DNA of 24,280 nucleotides from Caldilineaceae bacterium (lineage in GTDB: Bacteria; Chloroflexota; Anaerolineae; Caldilineales; Caldilineaceae): the NCBI GenBank assembly GCA_026645575.1, contig JAPKMW010000136.1, positions 1-24,280 on the forward strand. Direction: 5' to 3'. Positions within the stretch are counted from its first letter, which is position 1, and each line of letters opens with the position of its first letter. Shown piece by piece: positions 1-6,113 of this stretch. A model generated the notes under the pieces. That model ran no database searches. It was not told the origin of the DNA and was given only the letters and a program-made list of their open reading frames with translations. Made by a program: the position numbers and the translations under genes.

Positions 1-9
1 TTGGGTCAT
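1..9 (-). CDS. 5' end of a gene leaving the window (first three codons only)
   Basis: On the minus strand the sequence reads AAGGAGG CAAG ATG ACC CAA, which is a strong Shine-Dalgarno sequence (14-20), a 4-nt spacer and an ATG at 9-7. Only M-T-Q is visible, so no function can be given. A weak promoter candidate lies upstream on the same strand: TTGACG (61-66), a 17-nt spacer, then TTAAGT (38-43), whose -10 is poor. The start is convincing because of the ribosome binding site. The product is unknown. Confidence 0.6.
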
Positions 10-134
10 CTTGCCTCCTTTTCGCTTCGATGACCTAACTTAACCATTACCGATTTTGTTCGTCAAATTTCATTAGAATGACCATCAACTGTTCAGTCTT
101 TATTTGAAGAAGCAGTCGCCTGTACAGCAATAAC

Positions 135-164
135 AATCCGCGCCGCCCTGGATCCGCGCCCCTA
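135..164 (+). repeat. AATCCGCG-type short repeats, downstream of the GxxExxY gene
   Basis: AATCCGCGC (135-143) is followed by CCTGGATCCGCGCCCCTA (147-164). The second is a 17/18 match to CCTGAATCCGCGCCCCTA at 1134-1151 on the far side of the GxxExxY gene, in direct orientation. It ends 3 nt from the stop codon of that gene. Confidence 0.7.
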
Positions 165-167
165 TCC

Positions 168-956
168 CTAACGCACATACTTCACTTCCAGCTTCTCATT
201 GCCAAAGTTGACTACCATACCAAGCTTCAGTCCGCGCTGGATCATCACCACACGCACTTTATTGAGATCGGACTGGTTGATGGCTGCTTCGGCGACGGGC
301 AGCAAGACGACGCGTTGGTCAACAATAAAGTGGCGTAGTGGTAACTCGCCGATCGCTTGTCCCCGGTGGCTGACGGCCAAACGGCGTATCGCTTTACAGG
401 TGATGCCTCGTTGTTGTAACTCCACATAGATGGCATTGGCATAGACGCGAAAGACAAAGCCAGTGCCGAGCGTATGATACACTTCCCATACGGCACTGCG
501 TAACTCTTTGGTGAGTTCGGGGTAAAGGTGGTTGGGATCAGGATCATCGGGTTGCCAAGCGGGTTGATTGCGTAGTTCGGCATTGGTCAACACCCGCCGC
601 ACGCCATGGGGTTTGACGCCGCCAAAGTTGAGCAGCAGTCCGACGGTTTTGCCGGATACCTTCAAATAAGAGACCAACTGGGCATGGTGGCGCGGGAGAA
701 GGATGGGAACGACTTTGAGTTCCAAGATCACCGACGACGCTAACTCTATATCGGTGTAATGTTCGCCGACCTTGACGCCTTTGTAGAAGATTTCATAGGC
801 GACTTGGGTGGCGCAGGGTACAGTCAGCGCAGCAAATTCCAGGCGCATGATCTCTTCGTAGAAGGCTTCGGGGTAGTCGTGGCCGTGTTGGTTGTAGACG
901 GTGTAGTAGGCGCGCCAGGCTTTGTCGGTGGTGGCGGCGTGGAGGAGTTTGGTCAT
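168..956 (-). CDS. GxxExxY (PDDEXK_3-like) protein with two tandem domains
   Basis: The 262-residue protein contains two copies of the GxxExxY domain, a small PDDEXK-nuclease-like family whose biological role is not established. Copy 1 (about residues 12-115) has the signature stretch GHDYPEAFY, a VILELKVV strand carrying the E-x-K pair, and ends in VGLLLNFGG. Copy 2 (about 150-262) has GFVFRVY in the signature position, with F in place of the usual E. Its nuclease strand reads VVLLPVAE, so the E-x-K pair is lost, but it ends normally in MVVNFGNEKLEVKYVR. A typical family member is one domain of about 125 residues, so this is a duplication with a degenerate second half. The ATG at 956 is the only sensible start, but no strong ribosome binding site precedes it. 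Short repeats on both sides suggest that the gene travels as a unit. Confidence 0.8.
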   Translation of the reverse strand: MTKLLHAATTDKAWRAYYTVYNQHGHDYPEAFYEEIMRLEFAALTVPCATQVAYEIFYKGVKVGEHYTDIELASSVILELKVVPILLPRHHAQLVSYLKVSGKTVGLLLNFGGVKPHGVRRVLTNAELRNQPAWQPDDPDPNHLYPELTKELRSAVWEVYHTLGTGFVFRVYANAIYVELQQRGITCKAIRRLAVSHRGQAIGELPLRHFIVDQRVVLLPVAEAAINQSDLNKVRVVMIQRGLKLGMVVNFGNEKLEVKYVR

Positions 957-970
957 GGTTAAGCTTGGGT

Positions 971-1002
971 GGTAGGGGCGCGGATTGGGGATTGCGCGGA
1001 TT
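971..1002 (-). repeat. Inverted copies of the AATCCGCG repeat upstream of the GxxExxY gene
   Basis: On the minus strand this reads AATCCGCGCAAT (1002-991) then AATCCGCGCCCCTACC (986-971). These are the same word as at 152-164 and 1138-1151 but in the opposite orientation, 15 nt ahead of the GxxExxY start codon. The rest of the gap from 957 to 1265 shows no convincing gene. Confidence 0.65.
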
Positions 1003-1122
1003 ATCGGTCGCGTAGGCGGGATGATCGGGAATGGGGGACAAGGGGCAATCGGCTTGACCGGGCCGCATTGCCCGCAGTTGAGCCATATTCCCTTTCCCGA
1101 AAATCTTCCGTTGCCGCATAAA

Positions 1123-1153
1123 GATCCGCGCTACCTGAATCCGCGCCCCTAGG
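1123..1153 (+). repeat. AATCCGCG-type repeats, upstream flank of the GxxExxY gene
   Basis: GATCCGCG (1123-1130) is followed by CCTGAATCCGCGCCCCTA (1134-1151). The latter is the direct-repeat partner of 147-164. Together they bracket about 990 bp containing the GxxExxY gene. Confidence 0.7.
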
Positions 1154-1339
1154 ATTTGTTGAACAAGATAACCTTAATTATACCTGAAGTCTTGCAACGA
1201 CCAAATTCTTTGCGCTTGCGCCGTGGTGCTTTGAATAATGCCCTCATCGAATGCGAATCGCCGCCACTATAATTGGCCCCAATGTCAAGACCACGAAACG
1301 GTGAAAATAAGATAGACTGAAGCGGCAACACCGGAAACC

Positions 1340-1420
1340 TCATTTCGCAAAATGCACCTCAGCCGGTGTGCGATAGGCTAAACTTTGATGCAAGCGCTCA
1401 TGATTATCGTGCGTTGCGCT
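1340..1420 (-). pseudogene. C-terminal remnant of IS3 orfB (integrase)
   Basis: The minus strand, read to the TGA at 1342-1340, gives HDNHERLHQSLAYRTPAEV followed by HFAK. This is the conserved C-terminal signature of the IS3-family integrase (N-x-x-R-x-H-Q-x-L-x-x-x-T-P-A-E). The DDE catalytic region is missing entirely. The remnant starts directly after the orfA stop codon and is in the same frame, so the deletion joined the end of orfA to the end of orfB. Confidence 0.8.
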
Positions 1421-1710
1421 TCAATTGAATTGGGCAGCTTTTTTTTCCAACCACTCAAGTTCCATCTTGAGGCGCCCAATCTGCTCATATAGTTCAGCCT
1501 CTGCTTCGCCACCGCTTGGGCTTGCCGATTGCTTTGCTGACTAAACAACTCGGCCCCTTCTTCCAATAACTGGCGTTTCCACTGTCCTATTTGGGTTGGA
1601 TGAATGCCCGTTTCACTCGCCAGTTCGCTAATCGTCTTCGTGCCTTTGGCGGCCTCCAGTGCCACTTTGAATTTGAACTGTCCGCTATACTGTTTCCGTT
1701 TCCCGTTCAT
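1421..1710 (-). pseudogene. IS3-family transposase orfA, frameshifted
   Basis: The start ATG (1710-1708) has a GGAGGG ribosome binding site 7 nt upstream. The N-terminal part is a helix-turn-helix of the IS3 OrfA type, beginning MNGKRKQYSGQFKFKVALEA and including SELASETGIHPTQIGQWKRQ. Near 1505-1508 the frame breaks. Restoring one missing base continues the expected leucine-zipper segment, EAELYEQIGRLKMELEWLEK, to a TGA at 1423-1421. The corrected length is about 96 codons, normal for OrfA. An A8G tract (about 1437-1445) sits where IS3 elements have their programmed -1 frameshift site. As it stands, translation would run through in the wrong frame, so the gene is inactive. Confidence 0.8.
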
Positions 1711-1783
1711 TGCTTTTCCCTCCACATGCTTTCTTCCCTCTATTCTTCTAACATGTGGTCTAGTTTCTGGGGCCAATTATAGT

Positions 1784-1921
1784 TTCTCATAATCGAAGCT
1801 ACCTCTTACCCCAGAAGAGCGCCAAACGGAGGCGTTGTCGTCATCAAGTCGGTCATCGGCTGCTTCCCAAATCCGCTGTAGTGCCTTGACATGACCGCTT
1901 GCTACTTCAGTTTACCTTCAC
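1784..1921. other. Short gap between IS remnant and methyltransferase gene
   Basis: There is no start-to-stop gene here. On the minus strand one frame stays open for about 44 codons without a start (it includes HVKALQRIWEAADDRLDDDN) and ends at the IS boundary. It could be the stump of a gene cut by the IS, but I cannot identify it. Confidence 0.3.
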
Positions 1922-2803
1922 TCACTCCTCCGCCACCCACCGTGCATAGGTCCCACTCGGCAATTGGCGACCAGCCTGCGCCGTCAACGTCATTTCGCCA
2001 CTTTCCAGGCTGCCATCGCGCCCGTCCAACATGCCGAGCAGTTGATTTTCCAGCGTCAGCGGGGTGAAGCCGGGGGTATGACAACTGTAGAGGACAAAGA
2101 GCGCATCCTTGGCCAGCAGCGCTCGACACCCCTCCAGCAGCGGCATCAAATCATTCTCAATTTTGAAGACTTCTCCCTTCGGCCCGCGACCAAAGGAGGG
2201 CGGGTCAAAGATAATGCCGTGATAGGTGTGGTTGCGCCGCATCTCGCGCTCGACATACTTCATGGCGTCATCGACCAGCCAGCGGATGGGGCGCTCATCC
2301 AATTTGCTCTGTTTGGCATTTTTGCGCGCCCAGTCCACCACCCCTTTGGCGGCATCAACGTGGATCAGGTGCGCGCCGGCCTGGCTGCACGCCAGGGTGC
2401 TGCCACCGGTATAGGCAAAGAGGTTGAGGATATGCAAGTTGCGATAATTGGTGCGCACCAGCCGTTTGCGGACGATCTGGCGCAACCAGTTCCAGTTATC
2501 GACTTGTTCCGGGAAAAGCCCCAGGTGCCCAAAATCGGTCAGGTGGATGTTGAAGGAGATATTGTTATAGAGAATATCAAATTCCCGTTTGATTTTGCGC
2601 TTCCATTGCCAGGCGCCGCTTCCTTCCGAAGAGCGCACATAGATGGCATCGGCGCGGTTCCACTCCGCCTCCGGCAGTTGGGGTCGCCACACCGCTTGCG
2701 GCGACGGGCGCACTAGGATATACTCACCAACCCGTTCCAGCTTTTGTTCATTGCCGGAATCGAGCAAAAGATATTCATTATCGGTTATTGTCGTTGTACT
2801 CAT
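1922..2803 (-). CDS. Class I SAM-dependent methyltransferase, RlmI-like
   Basis: This 293-residue enzyme belongs to the Rossmann-fold methyltransferases related to the C-terminal domain of the 23S rRNA cytosine-C5 methyltransferase RlmI. Motif I is [18 protein letters not shown] (about residues 127-144), the ribose-binding acidic segment is [12 protein letters not shown], and motif IV is [12 protein letters not shown] (about 199-210). No N-terminal PUA RNA-binding domain is visible, so the target (rRNA or something else) is uncertain. I chose the ATG at 2803 ([11 protein letters not shown]). The frame is open to an ATG at 2839, but that adds codons from the hairpin repeat at 2824-2880, which is unlikely to be coding. 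Its ribosome binding site is weak (GAGAG). It is probably transcribed separately from the protease gene upstream. Confidence 0.8.
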   Translation of the reverse strand: MSTTTITDNEYLLLDSGNEQKLERVGEYILVRPSPQAVWRPQLPEAEWNRADAIYVRSSEGSGAWQWKRKIKREFDILYNNISFNIHLTDFGHLGLFPEQVDNWNWLRQIVRKRLVRTNYRNLHILNLFAYTGGSTLACSQAGAHLIHVDAAKGVVDWARKNAKQSKLDERPIRWLVDDAMKYVEREMRRNHTYHGIIFDPPSFGRGPKGEVFKIENDLMPLLEGCRALLAKDALFVLYSCHTPGFTPLTLENQLLGMLDGRDGSLESGEMTLTAQAGRQLPSGTYARWVAEE

Positions 2804-2823
2804 TCTCTCAGTGTACCACAGGG

Positions 2824-2880
2824 GAAGACAGGAAGACAAGAAGAAGAACGAGACGTTCTTCTTCTTGTCTTCCTGTCTTC
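2824..2880. repeat. Perfect 27-bp hairpin built from octamer repeats
   Basis: The arms 2824-2850 and 2854-2880 are perfectly complementary around a 3-nt loop (AGA). The left arm is a run of octamers: GAAGACAG, GAAGACAA, GAAGAAGA. The right side continues for nearly one more unit up to the stop codon of the CPBP gene (2888-2886). It may stop or slow transcription, but there is no U-tract on either strand. It is one member of the tandem-repeat hairpin family found between genes across this window. Confidence 0.85.
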
Positions 2881-2885
2881 TTGTC

Positions 2886-3665
2886 TTAACTCACCATTCC
2901 ATTCAGCGTCGCATAGATCACCAGCAAGACAGTGCCATTTTGCAATGCGTGGATCACCATGCAGGGGATGACGGAGCCGCTCCGTTCCCGCACCCAGGCT
3001 AAGACGATGCCGACGAAGAAAAGGCCGGGCAGCAAGATCGGCATGACATGGATCAGTGCAAACAGGAAACCATTGGCGGCAATGGCGATGGGCGCCGACC
3101 AGCGGCGGCGTAGCACCGGGTAGAGCATCCCGCGAAAGAAAAGCTCTTCCACAATGGGGGCGACGACCGCTACCAGAATCATCAATGCGCCTAACTCGCC
3201 AAGGGAAAGCGATGAGCCACCAGTCAGCGCTTCAATCTGGGGATTCTCAAATTCGCCGCCCGTAAAGGGCATGACGAAGACTACATTGACAAGCCCCATG
3301 CCAAACAACATTGTTAGCGTGATGACCGGCGCCATAAAAAGCCACTGCCACCCAAAGGGGCCAAAGCCAAGCGGCGACCAATCGCCCTGTGCCCGCCGAA
3401 CAGCAAAGAGATAAACCGCTAGCGCCACTACACCATAGATCAGCATCCCCAGCCAAAACAATGGTGCTGCTGCCATGCCTTCTCCTTCCGGTAGTGGTAA
3501 TGCACCGGTGGCGACGCCAATACCAACGACAAGGGCGCCGACTACAAGGATGCCGATAATGATAAACAACAGGGCCTTGGTAATCTCGCCCCAGCCCCAG
3601 GGCAAGGGCGGTTTGGTTGGCGCCGGCTCTGTCAATTGCAGAAACGGATCAGGCGTTTGCATCAT
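2886..3665 (-). CDS. CPBP-family intramembrane metalloprotease
   Basis: This 259-residue multi-pass membrane protein is of the CPBP (CAAX protease and bacteriocin-processing, Abi) family. The diagnostic motifs are present: [10 protein letters not shown] (E173, E174, R178) for catalysis, FALIH (H206), and HALQN (H239, N243). Hydrophobic segments lie at about 30-54, 66-90, 106-133, 158-172, 192-222 and 231-255. Family members cleave within membranes and some give self-immunity to bacteriocins. The substrate cannot be deduced here, and no bacteriocin gene is nearby. The start is ATG 3665 or the adjacent ATG 3662, with AAAGG about 11 nt upstream. It appears monocistronic. Confidence 0.85.
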   Translation of the reverse strand: MMQTPDPFLQLTEPAPTKPPLPWGWGEITKALLFIIIGILVVGALVVGIGVATGALPLPEGEGMAAAPLFWLGMLIYGVVALAVYLFAVRRAQGDWSPLGFGPFGWQWLFMAPVITLTMLFGMGLVNVVFVMPFTGGEFENPQIEALTGGSSLSLGELGALMILVAVVAPIVEELFFRGMLYPVLRRRWSAPIAIAANGFLFALIHVMPILLPGLFFVGIVLAWVRERSGSVIPCMVIHALQNGTVLLVIYATLNGMVS

Positions 3666-3719
3666 GCCAGGAAAGCCTTTCTACTGCTCAAATAAGTTAT
3701 CAAATCCAAGAACTATTCA

Positions 3720-3780
3720 AAAGTTGGCTTTGTATAGAATTCAATTTTTGTACAAGCCAGTTTTGCATTCTGCCAACTTT
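3720..3780. promoter_or_regulatory. Dyads in the upstream region of the CPBP gene
   Basis: AAAGTTGGC (3720-3728) pairs with GCCAACTTT (3772-3780). Inside it GGCTTTGTA pairs imperfectly with TACAAGCC. The AT-rich stretch between contains TATACA on the minus strand, as expected of a promoter reading toward the CPBP gene. No clean -35/-10 pair could be fixed. Operator or promoter function is inferred. Confidence 0.3.
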
Positions 3781-3848
3781 CGTGATAGACTACTTTTGTA
3801 ATTGTAGCATAGCATACATAGCGCTGTCTGTTTGTAAGTTATGCTGAA

Positions 3849-3926
3849 AAGCGGTAAGTGTATTGTTCGCTACCGCTTGTTGTTTCAATTTGTTGTTTCA
3901 ATGTTTATCATCAACAGTTGTTGATG
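3849..3926 (+). other. Two small hairpins ahead of the small ORF
   Basis: AAGCGGTA (3849-3856) pairs with TACCGCTT (3871-3878). CATCAACA (3909-3916) pairs with TGTTGATG (3919-3926) around a 2-nt loop, 15 nt before the ribosome binding site of the small ORF at 3957. Between them TTGTTGTTTCAAT occurs twice in tandem. They could be protein-binding sites or leader RNA structure. Confidence 0.4.
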
Positions 3927-3956
3927 GAATGTCTTTCCTCGAAAGGAGGCATGTCG

Positions 3957-4034
3957 ATGCCAGCTCAAGTCAAGGTCTATACCCAAACCCAAAGCAATCG
4001 TCCATTGATATGCCTGCTGCCGGTGTTGAAGTAA
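3957..4034 (+). CDS. Candidate 25-codon small ORF with strong ribosome binding site
   Basis: A near-perfect Shine-Dalgarno AAAGGAGG (3942-3949) lies 7 nt before ATG 3957. The ORF encodes a 25-residue peptide beginning MPAQVKVYTQTQSNR, with a hydrophobic CLLPVL stretch before the final Lys, and ends at TAA. An in-frame ATG at 3951 is too close to the Shine-Dalgarno to be used. I do not recognise the peptide. The next features on this strand are a 7-bp hairpin (4109-4128) and an intrinsic terminator (4219), so it could be a leader peptide or a small protein on a short transcript. It could also be a chance ORF, but the ribosome binding site is among the best in the window. Confidence 0.4.
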   Translation: MPAQVKVYTQTQSNRPLICLLPVLK

Positions 4035-4108
4035 AGCGACACGCTTCTTCGTCCTGAGTTCCTTGTAACTCACCACCGCTATCATATCACCATATCTGTT
4101 ACCGTTCT

Positions 4109-4249
4109 GTAATCCGCAAATGGGTTACATCCGGTTGTCGTTTTCGTAGCGCCTTGCCTGCTTTTGCTGGTGGCTCTGCGTAAGCTGCGTACAGATCTGG
4201 TTATTCCTTTGATAGAAAAGCCGCGGGTGTATCACCCGTGGCTTTTTTT
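4109..4249 (+). ncRNA. Candidate small RNA, unit 1, ending in an intrinsic terminator
   Basis: A hairpin GTAATCC/GGGTTAC (4109-4115 with 4122-4128) has one U-G wobble that pairs only in plus-strand RNA. It is followed by the word TGCCTGCTTTTGCTGGTGG (4155-4173) and then the terminator at 4219-4249. No credible ORF spans it. The 5' end is not defined, and the transcript could also include the small ORF at 3957. A related word and a second terminator follow about 100 bp downstream, suggesting a tandem pair. Confidence 0.35.
4219..4249 (+). terminator. Intrinsic terminator, first of a tandem pair
   Basis: AGCCGCGGGTG (4219-4229) pairs with CACCCGTGGCT (4233-4243) around TAT, with one G-U pair, followed by seven T. 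It points to plus-strand transcription although no recognised gene lies upstream on that strand for more than 500 bp. Confidence 0.8.
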
Positions 4250-4270
4250 GTTCCCTGCGTCTTGTCATCG

Positions 4271-4381
4271 TGCCTGCTTATGCCGGCGGATAAAGGCGTG
4301 GTTGAGCAGAAAATCACTGTTGTGCTGTTGATCCTACAGCCAACTTGCACGCCACGGGACTTTCTAGCCCGTGGCGTTTTT
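4271..4381 (+). ncRNA. Candidate small RNA, unit 2
   Basis: It starts with TGCCTGCTTATGCCGGCGG (4271-4289), a 16/19 match to 4155-4173, and ends in a terminator whose right arm shares CCCGTGGC with unit 1. The sequence between differs from unit 1. It contains no gene-sized ORF. It may be a small RNA, or an attenuator in the leader of the RIO kinase operon at 4520. Confidence 0.35.
4349..4381 (+). terminator. Intrinsic terminator, second of a tandem pair
   Basis: ACGCCACGGG (4349-4358) pairs perfectly with CCCGTGGCGT (4368-4377) around a 9-nt loop and runs into a T-tract. It lies 140 bp before the RIO kinase start. Confidence 0.8.
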
Positions 4382-4460
4382 CGTGTCACGGGGTCGTATC
4401 AATCTCAAGCCGGATTAATTTGTTTTGTACATAACGGATTCAATGCACACGATGAATAGT

Positions 4461-4488
4461 TCACGCAACACGAATCACGTAACACGAA
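4461..4488 (+). repeat. Two tandem copies of a 14-nt repeat
   Basis: TCACGCAACACGAA (4461-4474) is followed directly by TCACGTAACACGAA (4475-4488), each made of two near-heptamers. It is another short-period intergenic repeat, here in the leader of the RIO kinase gene. Confidence 0.6.
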
Positions 4489-4519
4489 TCAACTGCATTC
4501 ACAAGGAACAACAACAACC

Positions 4520-5539
4520 GTGACTTCCAACTACGCTATGACCAATAATTCTACCAACAATTCGTATCAAGACGAGTACGATGATGTACTGGATCGCTTT
4601 GGCCTGCTCGACCGCGCGGCGCGGCGCAGCCAAAATGGCAAGCCCAAGCCAAAACCGAAGAAGTCCGCCACCGAAGTTGTGGCCCAACTCACTGAAAATG
4701 CCGCCGGGTTAGAAGCGGGCTTCCAGATCACCTATAAGCCGAAGCTCTTTGAAACCCAGTGGCTGCTCGATTCGCTTCGCATCTTCTACGACCAAGGCTT
4801 GATTGTCGATGTCCTGAGCCAGGTCAAGGGGGGCAAAGAAGCCAATGTCTATCTCTGCAAAGCCAACCCGGACACGGGCCTGGATCATTTTGCTGCCAAA
4901 GTCTATCGCCCGCGCCAGTTCCGCAACCTGCGTAATGACATCACCTATCGCGAAGGGCGCGAGATTTTGAGCAGCGAAGGGGGCATTGTCAAGCGGCGCG
5001 ACAGTCGCGCCATGCGCGCCATGAAAAAGAAGACCGGCTTTGGCGCCGAACTCCTGCATGGTTCTTGGATCATGTATGAATTTGGCACCTTGCAACGGCT
5101 ACATGGCATGGGCGCCGCCGTTCCCAAACCGATCGCCAGCGGTGAAAATGCCATCCTCATGGAATACATTGGCGATGTCAAAATGCCGGCGCCGGCGTTG
5201 CACAGCGTCGCCTTGCCGCCAGCGGAACGGCAGCCGCTCTTTGCCGAGGTGATGCGCAACATCGAACTGATGCTCAAGCATGAGTTGATTCATGGCGACT
5301 TGTCGGCCTTTAACATTCTCTACTGGCAGGGCAAAGTCACCTTGATCGACTTCCCGCAGGTGACGATGGCCGTCTCCAACCGCAACGCCTGGAAGATCTT
5401 CCTGCGCGATGTCACCCGCGTCTGCGAATACTTCCAGTTGCAAGGGATGACGCTCCACCCGACAGTGATGGCCGAAAAGCTCTGGTGGCACTACATCGGC
5501 GTCGAGCCGGGGCGCATGATGACCGATGAACCGGCATGA
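4520..5539 (+). CDS. RIO-family atypical protein kinase
   Basis: This 339-residue protein has the RIO kinase core: nucleotide loop GGKEANVY (about 104-111), ATP-anchoring Lys in AAKVYRPRQF (K127), catalytic loop HGDLSAFN (258-265) and metal-binding Asp in LIDFPQ (D277). The DFG motif of ordinary kinases is absent, as expected for RIO proteins. A charged low-complexity segment with alternating K and P (about 40-49) precedes the kinase. Archaeal and eukaryotic RIO1/RIO2 act in small-subunit ribosome maturation. Bacterial members are much less studied, so the substrate is unknown. The frame begins with GTG at 4520, with AAGGA 12 nt upstream. An ATG at 4538 is possible but has no ribosome binding site. 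It overlaps the next gene by ATGA, implying translational coupling. Two terminators upstream could attenuate expression. Confidence 0.85.
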   Translation: MTSNYAMTNNSTNNSYQDEYDDVLDRFGLLDRAARRSQNGKPKPKPKKSATEVVAQLTENAAGLEAGFQITYKPKLFETQWLLDSLRIFYDQGLIVDVLSQVKGGKEANVYLCKANPDTGLDHFAAKVYRPRQFRNLRNDITYREGREILSSEGGIVKRRDSRAMRAMKKKTGFGAELLHGSWIMYEFGTLQRLHGMGAAVPKPIASGENAILMEYIGDVKMPAPALHSVALPPAERQPLFAEVMRNIELMLKHELIHGDLSAFNILYWQGKVTLIDFPQVTMAVSNRNAWKIFLRDVTRVCEYFQLQGMTLHPTVMAEKLWWHYIGVEPGRMMTDEPA

Positions 5540-6081
5540 GCGCCGTGATCTCTACGGGGAACCAGGTGATGGCGCCCTTTGGATGGGATGCTGTCCCAAC
5601 CCTCAGGACGCCACGCCTGGATCTGCGCACGCTCACGACGGCTGACCGGGCCGATCTGTTTGTCATCTACGGGGACGCCGCCGTCATGGCCTTTACCAGT
5701 GACCCGGCGTTCCCCGACCTCACCTACGTTGACCAAATGTTGGCGAGTGTCACCCGGCTCTTTGCCGAACGGGCGTCGCTTGAATGGGGCGTCAGCTTGC
5801 GGGCAGAGGGGCGGATCATCGGCACCTGTGGTCTGCATAGCTTTGACCAGGAAGCGCAATCGGCCGCGATCGGCTGCATCCTCGGTCGCGCCTACTGGGG
5901 GCAAGGTCTCATGCGGGAGGCGCTGTCCGCCGTCATTGCGTTTGGCTTTGAGCGTTTCGCCCTGCAAACGCTCAAAGCCGACATCGACGCGCCCAATGTG
6001 CGTTCCTTGGCCTTGTTCCAACGGCTGGGCTTTACGCCCGCAAGCGCGGGCAGCACGGTGCTCATCCGCCAACGCCAGTAA
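5536..6081 (+). CDS. GNAT N-acetyltransferase, RimJ/RimL type
   Basis: The 181-residue protein opens with the typical RimL-like segment LRTPRLDLRTLTTADRADLF. It has the acetyl-CoA loop YWGQGLMREAL and the late-strand motif NVRSLALFQRLGF. The family transfers acetyl groups to N-terminal or side-chain amines, and the RimJ/RimL branch includes ribosomal-protein acetylases. The specific target here is unknown. Its ATG overlaps the stop of the RIO kinase gene (ATGA at 5536-5539), so the two are almost certainly co-translated. Confidence 0.85.
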   Translation: MSAVISTGNQVMAPFGWDAVPTLRTPRLDLRTLTTADRADLFVIYGDAAVMAFTSDPAFPDLTYVDQMLASVTRLFAERASLEWGVSLRAEGRIIGTCGLHSFDQEAQSAAIGCILGRAYWGQGLMREALSAVIAFGFERFALQTLKADIDAPNVRSLALFQRLGFTPASAGSTVLIRQRQ

Positions 6082-6113
6082 GCAACCCTTGACAGAGAAG
6101 ATAAATTATCCAT

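Larger units (their letters stand above)
1266..1783 (-). mobile_element. Internally deleted IS3-family insertion sequence
   Basis: Perfect 16-bp terminal inverted repeats, ACTATAATTGGCCCCA at 1266-1281 and its complement at 1768-1783, extend as imperfect repeats to 29 bp and share the inner word AGACCAC. They enclose a frameshifted orfA and only the last two dozen codons of orfB. The element is about 0.5 kb, whereas IS3-family elements are usually 1.2-1.5 kb, so most of orfB has been deleted. I see no convincing target-site duplication. The element cannot move by itself, but its intact ends could be mobilised by a related transposase elsewhere in the genome. Confidence 0.85.

Noticed and set aside
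1149..1343. 64-codon minus-strand ORF beside the IS remnant
   Set aside because: It crosses the inverted repeat and has no ribosome binding site or recognisable composition. It is a chance ORF.
1964..2716. 250-codon ORF antisense to the methyltransferase
   Set aside because: It is a mirror frame produced by codon bias. The motif-bearing frame is on the minus strand.
2804..2839. Upstream ATG (2839) as the start of the methyltransferase
   Set aside because: The extra 12 residues begin inside the repeat hairpin at 2824-2880 and do not resemble the family. ATG 2803 leaves a normal N-terminus.
3863..4057. 64-codon plus-strand ORF overlapping the small ORF at 3957
   Set aside because: It has no ribosome binding site and low-quality composition, and it runs through two hairpins. 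The frame at 3957 has the better initiation signal.
4155..4190. Short peptide ends LPAFAGGSA and VPAYAGG in the two terminator units, considered as RiPP-like peptides
   Set aside because: Neither frame has an upstream start codon with a ribosome binding site, so the similarity is better explained by the shared nucleotide word.
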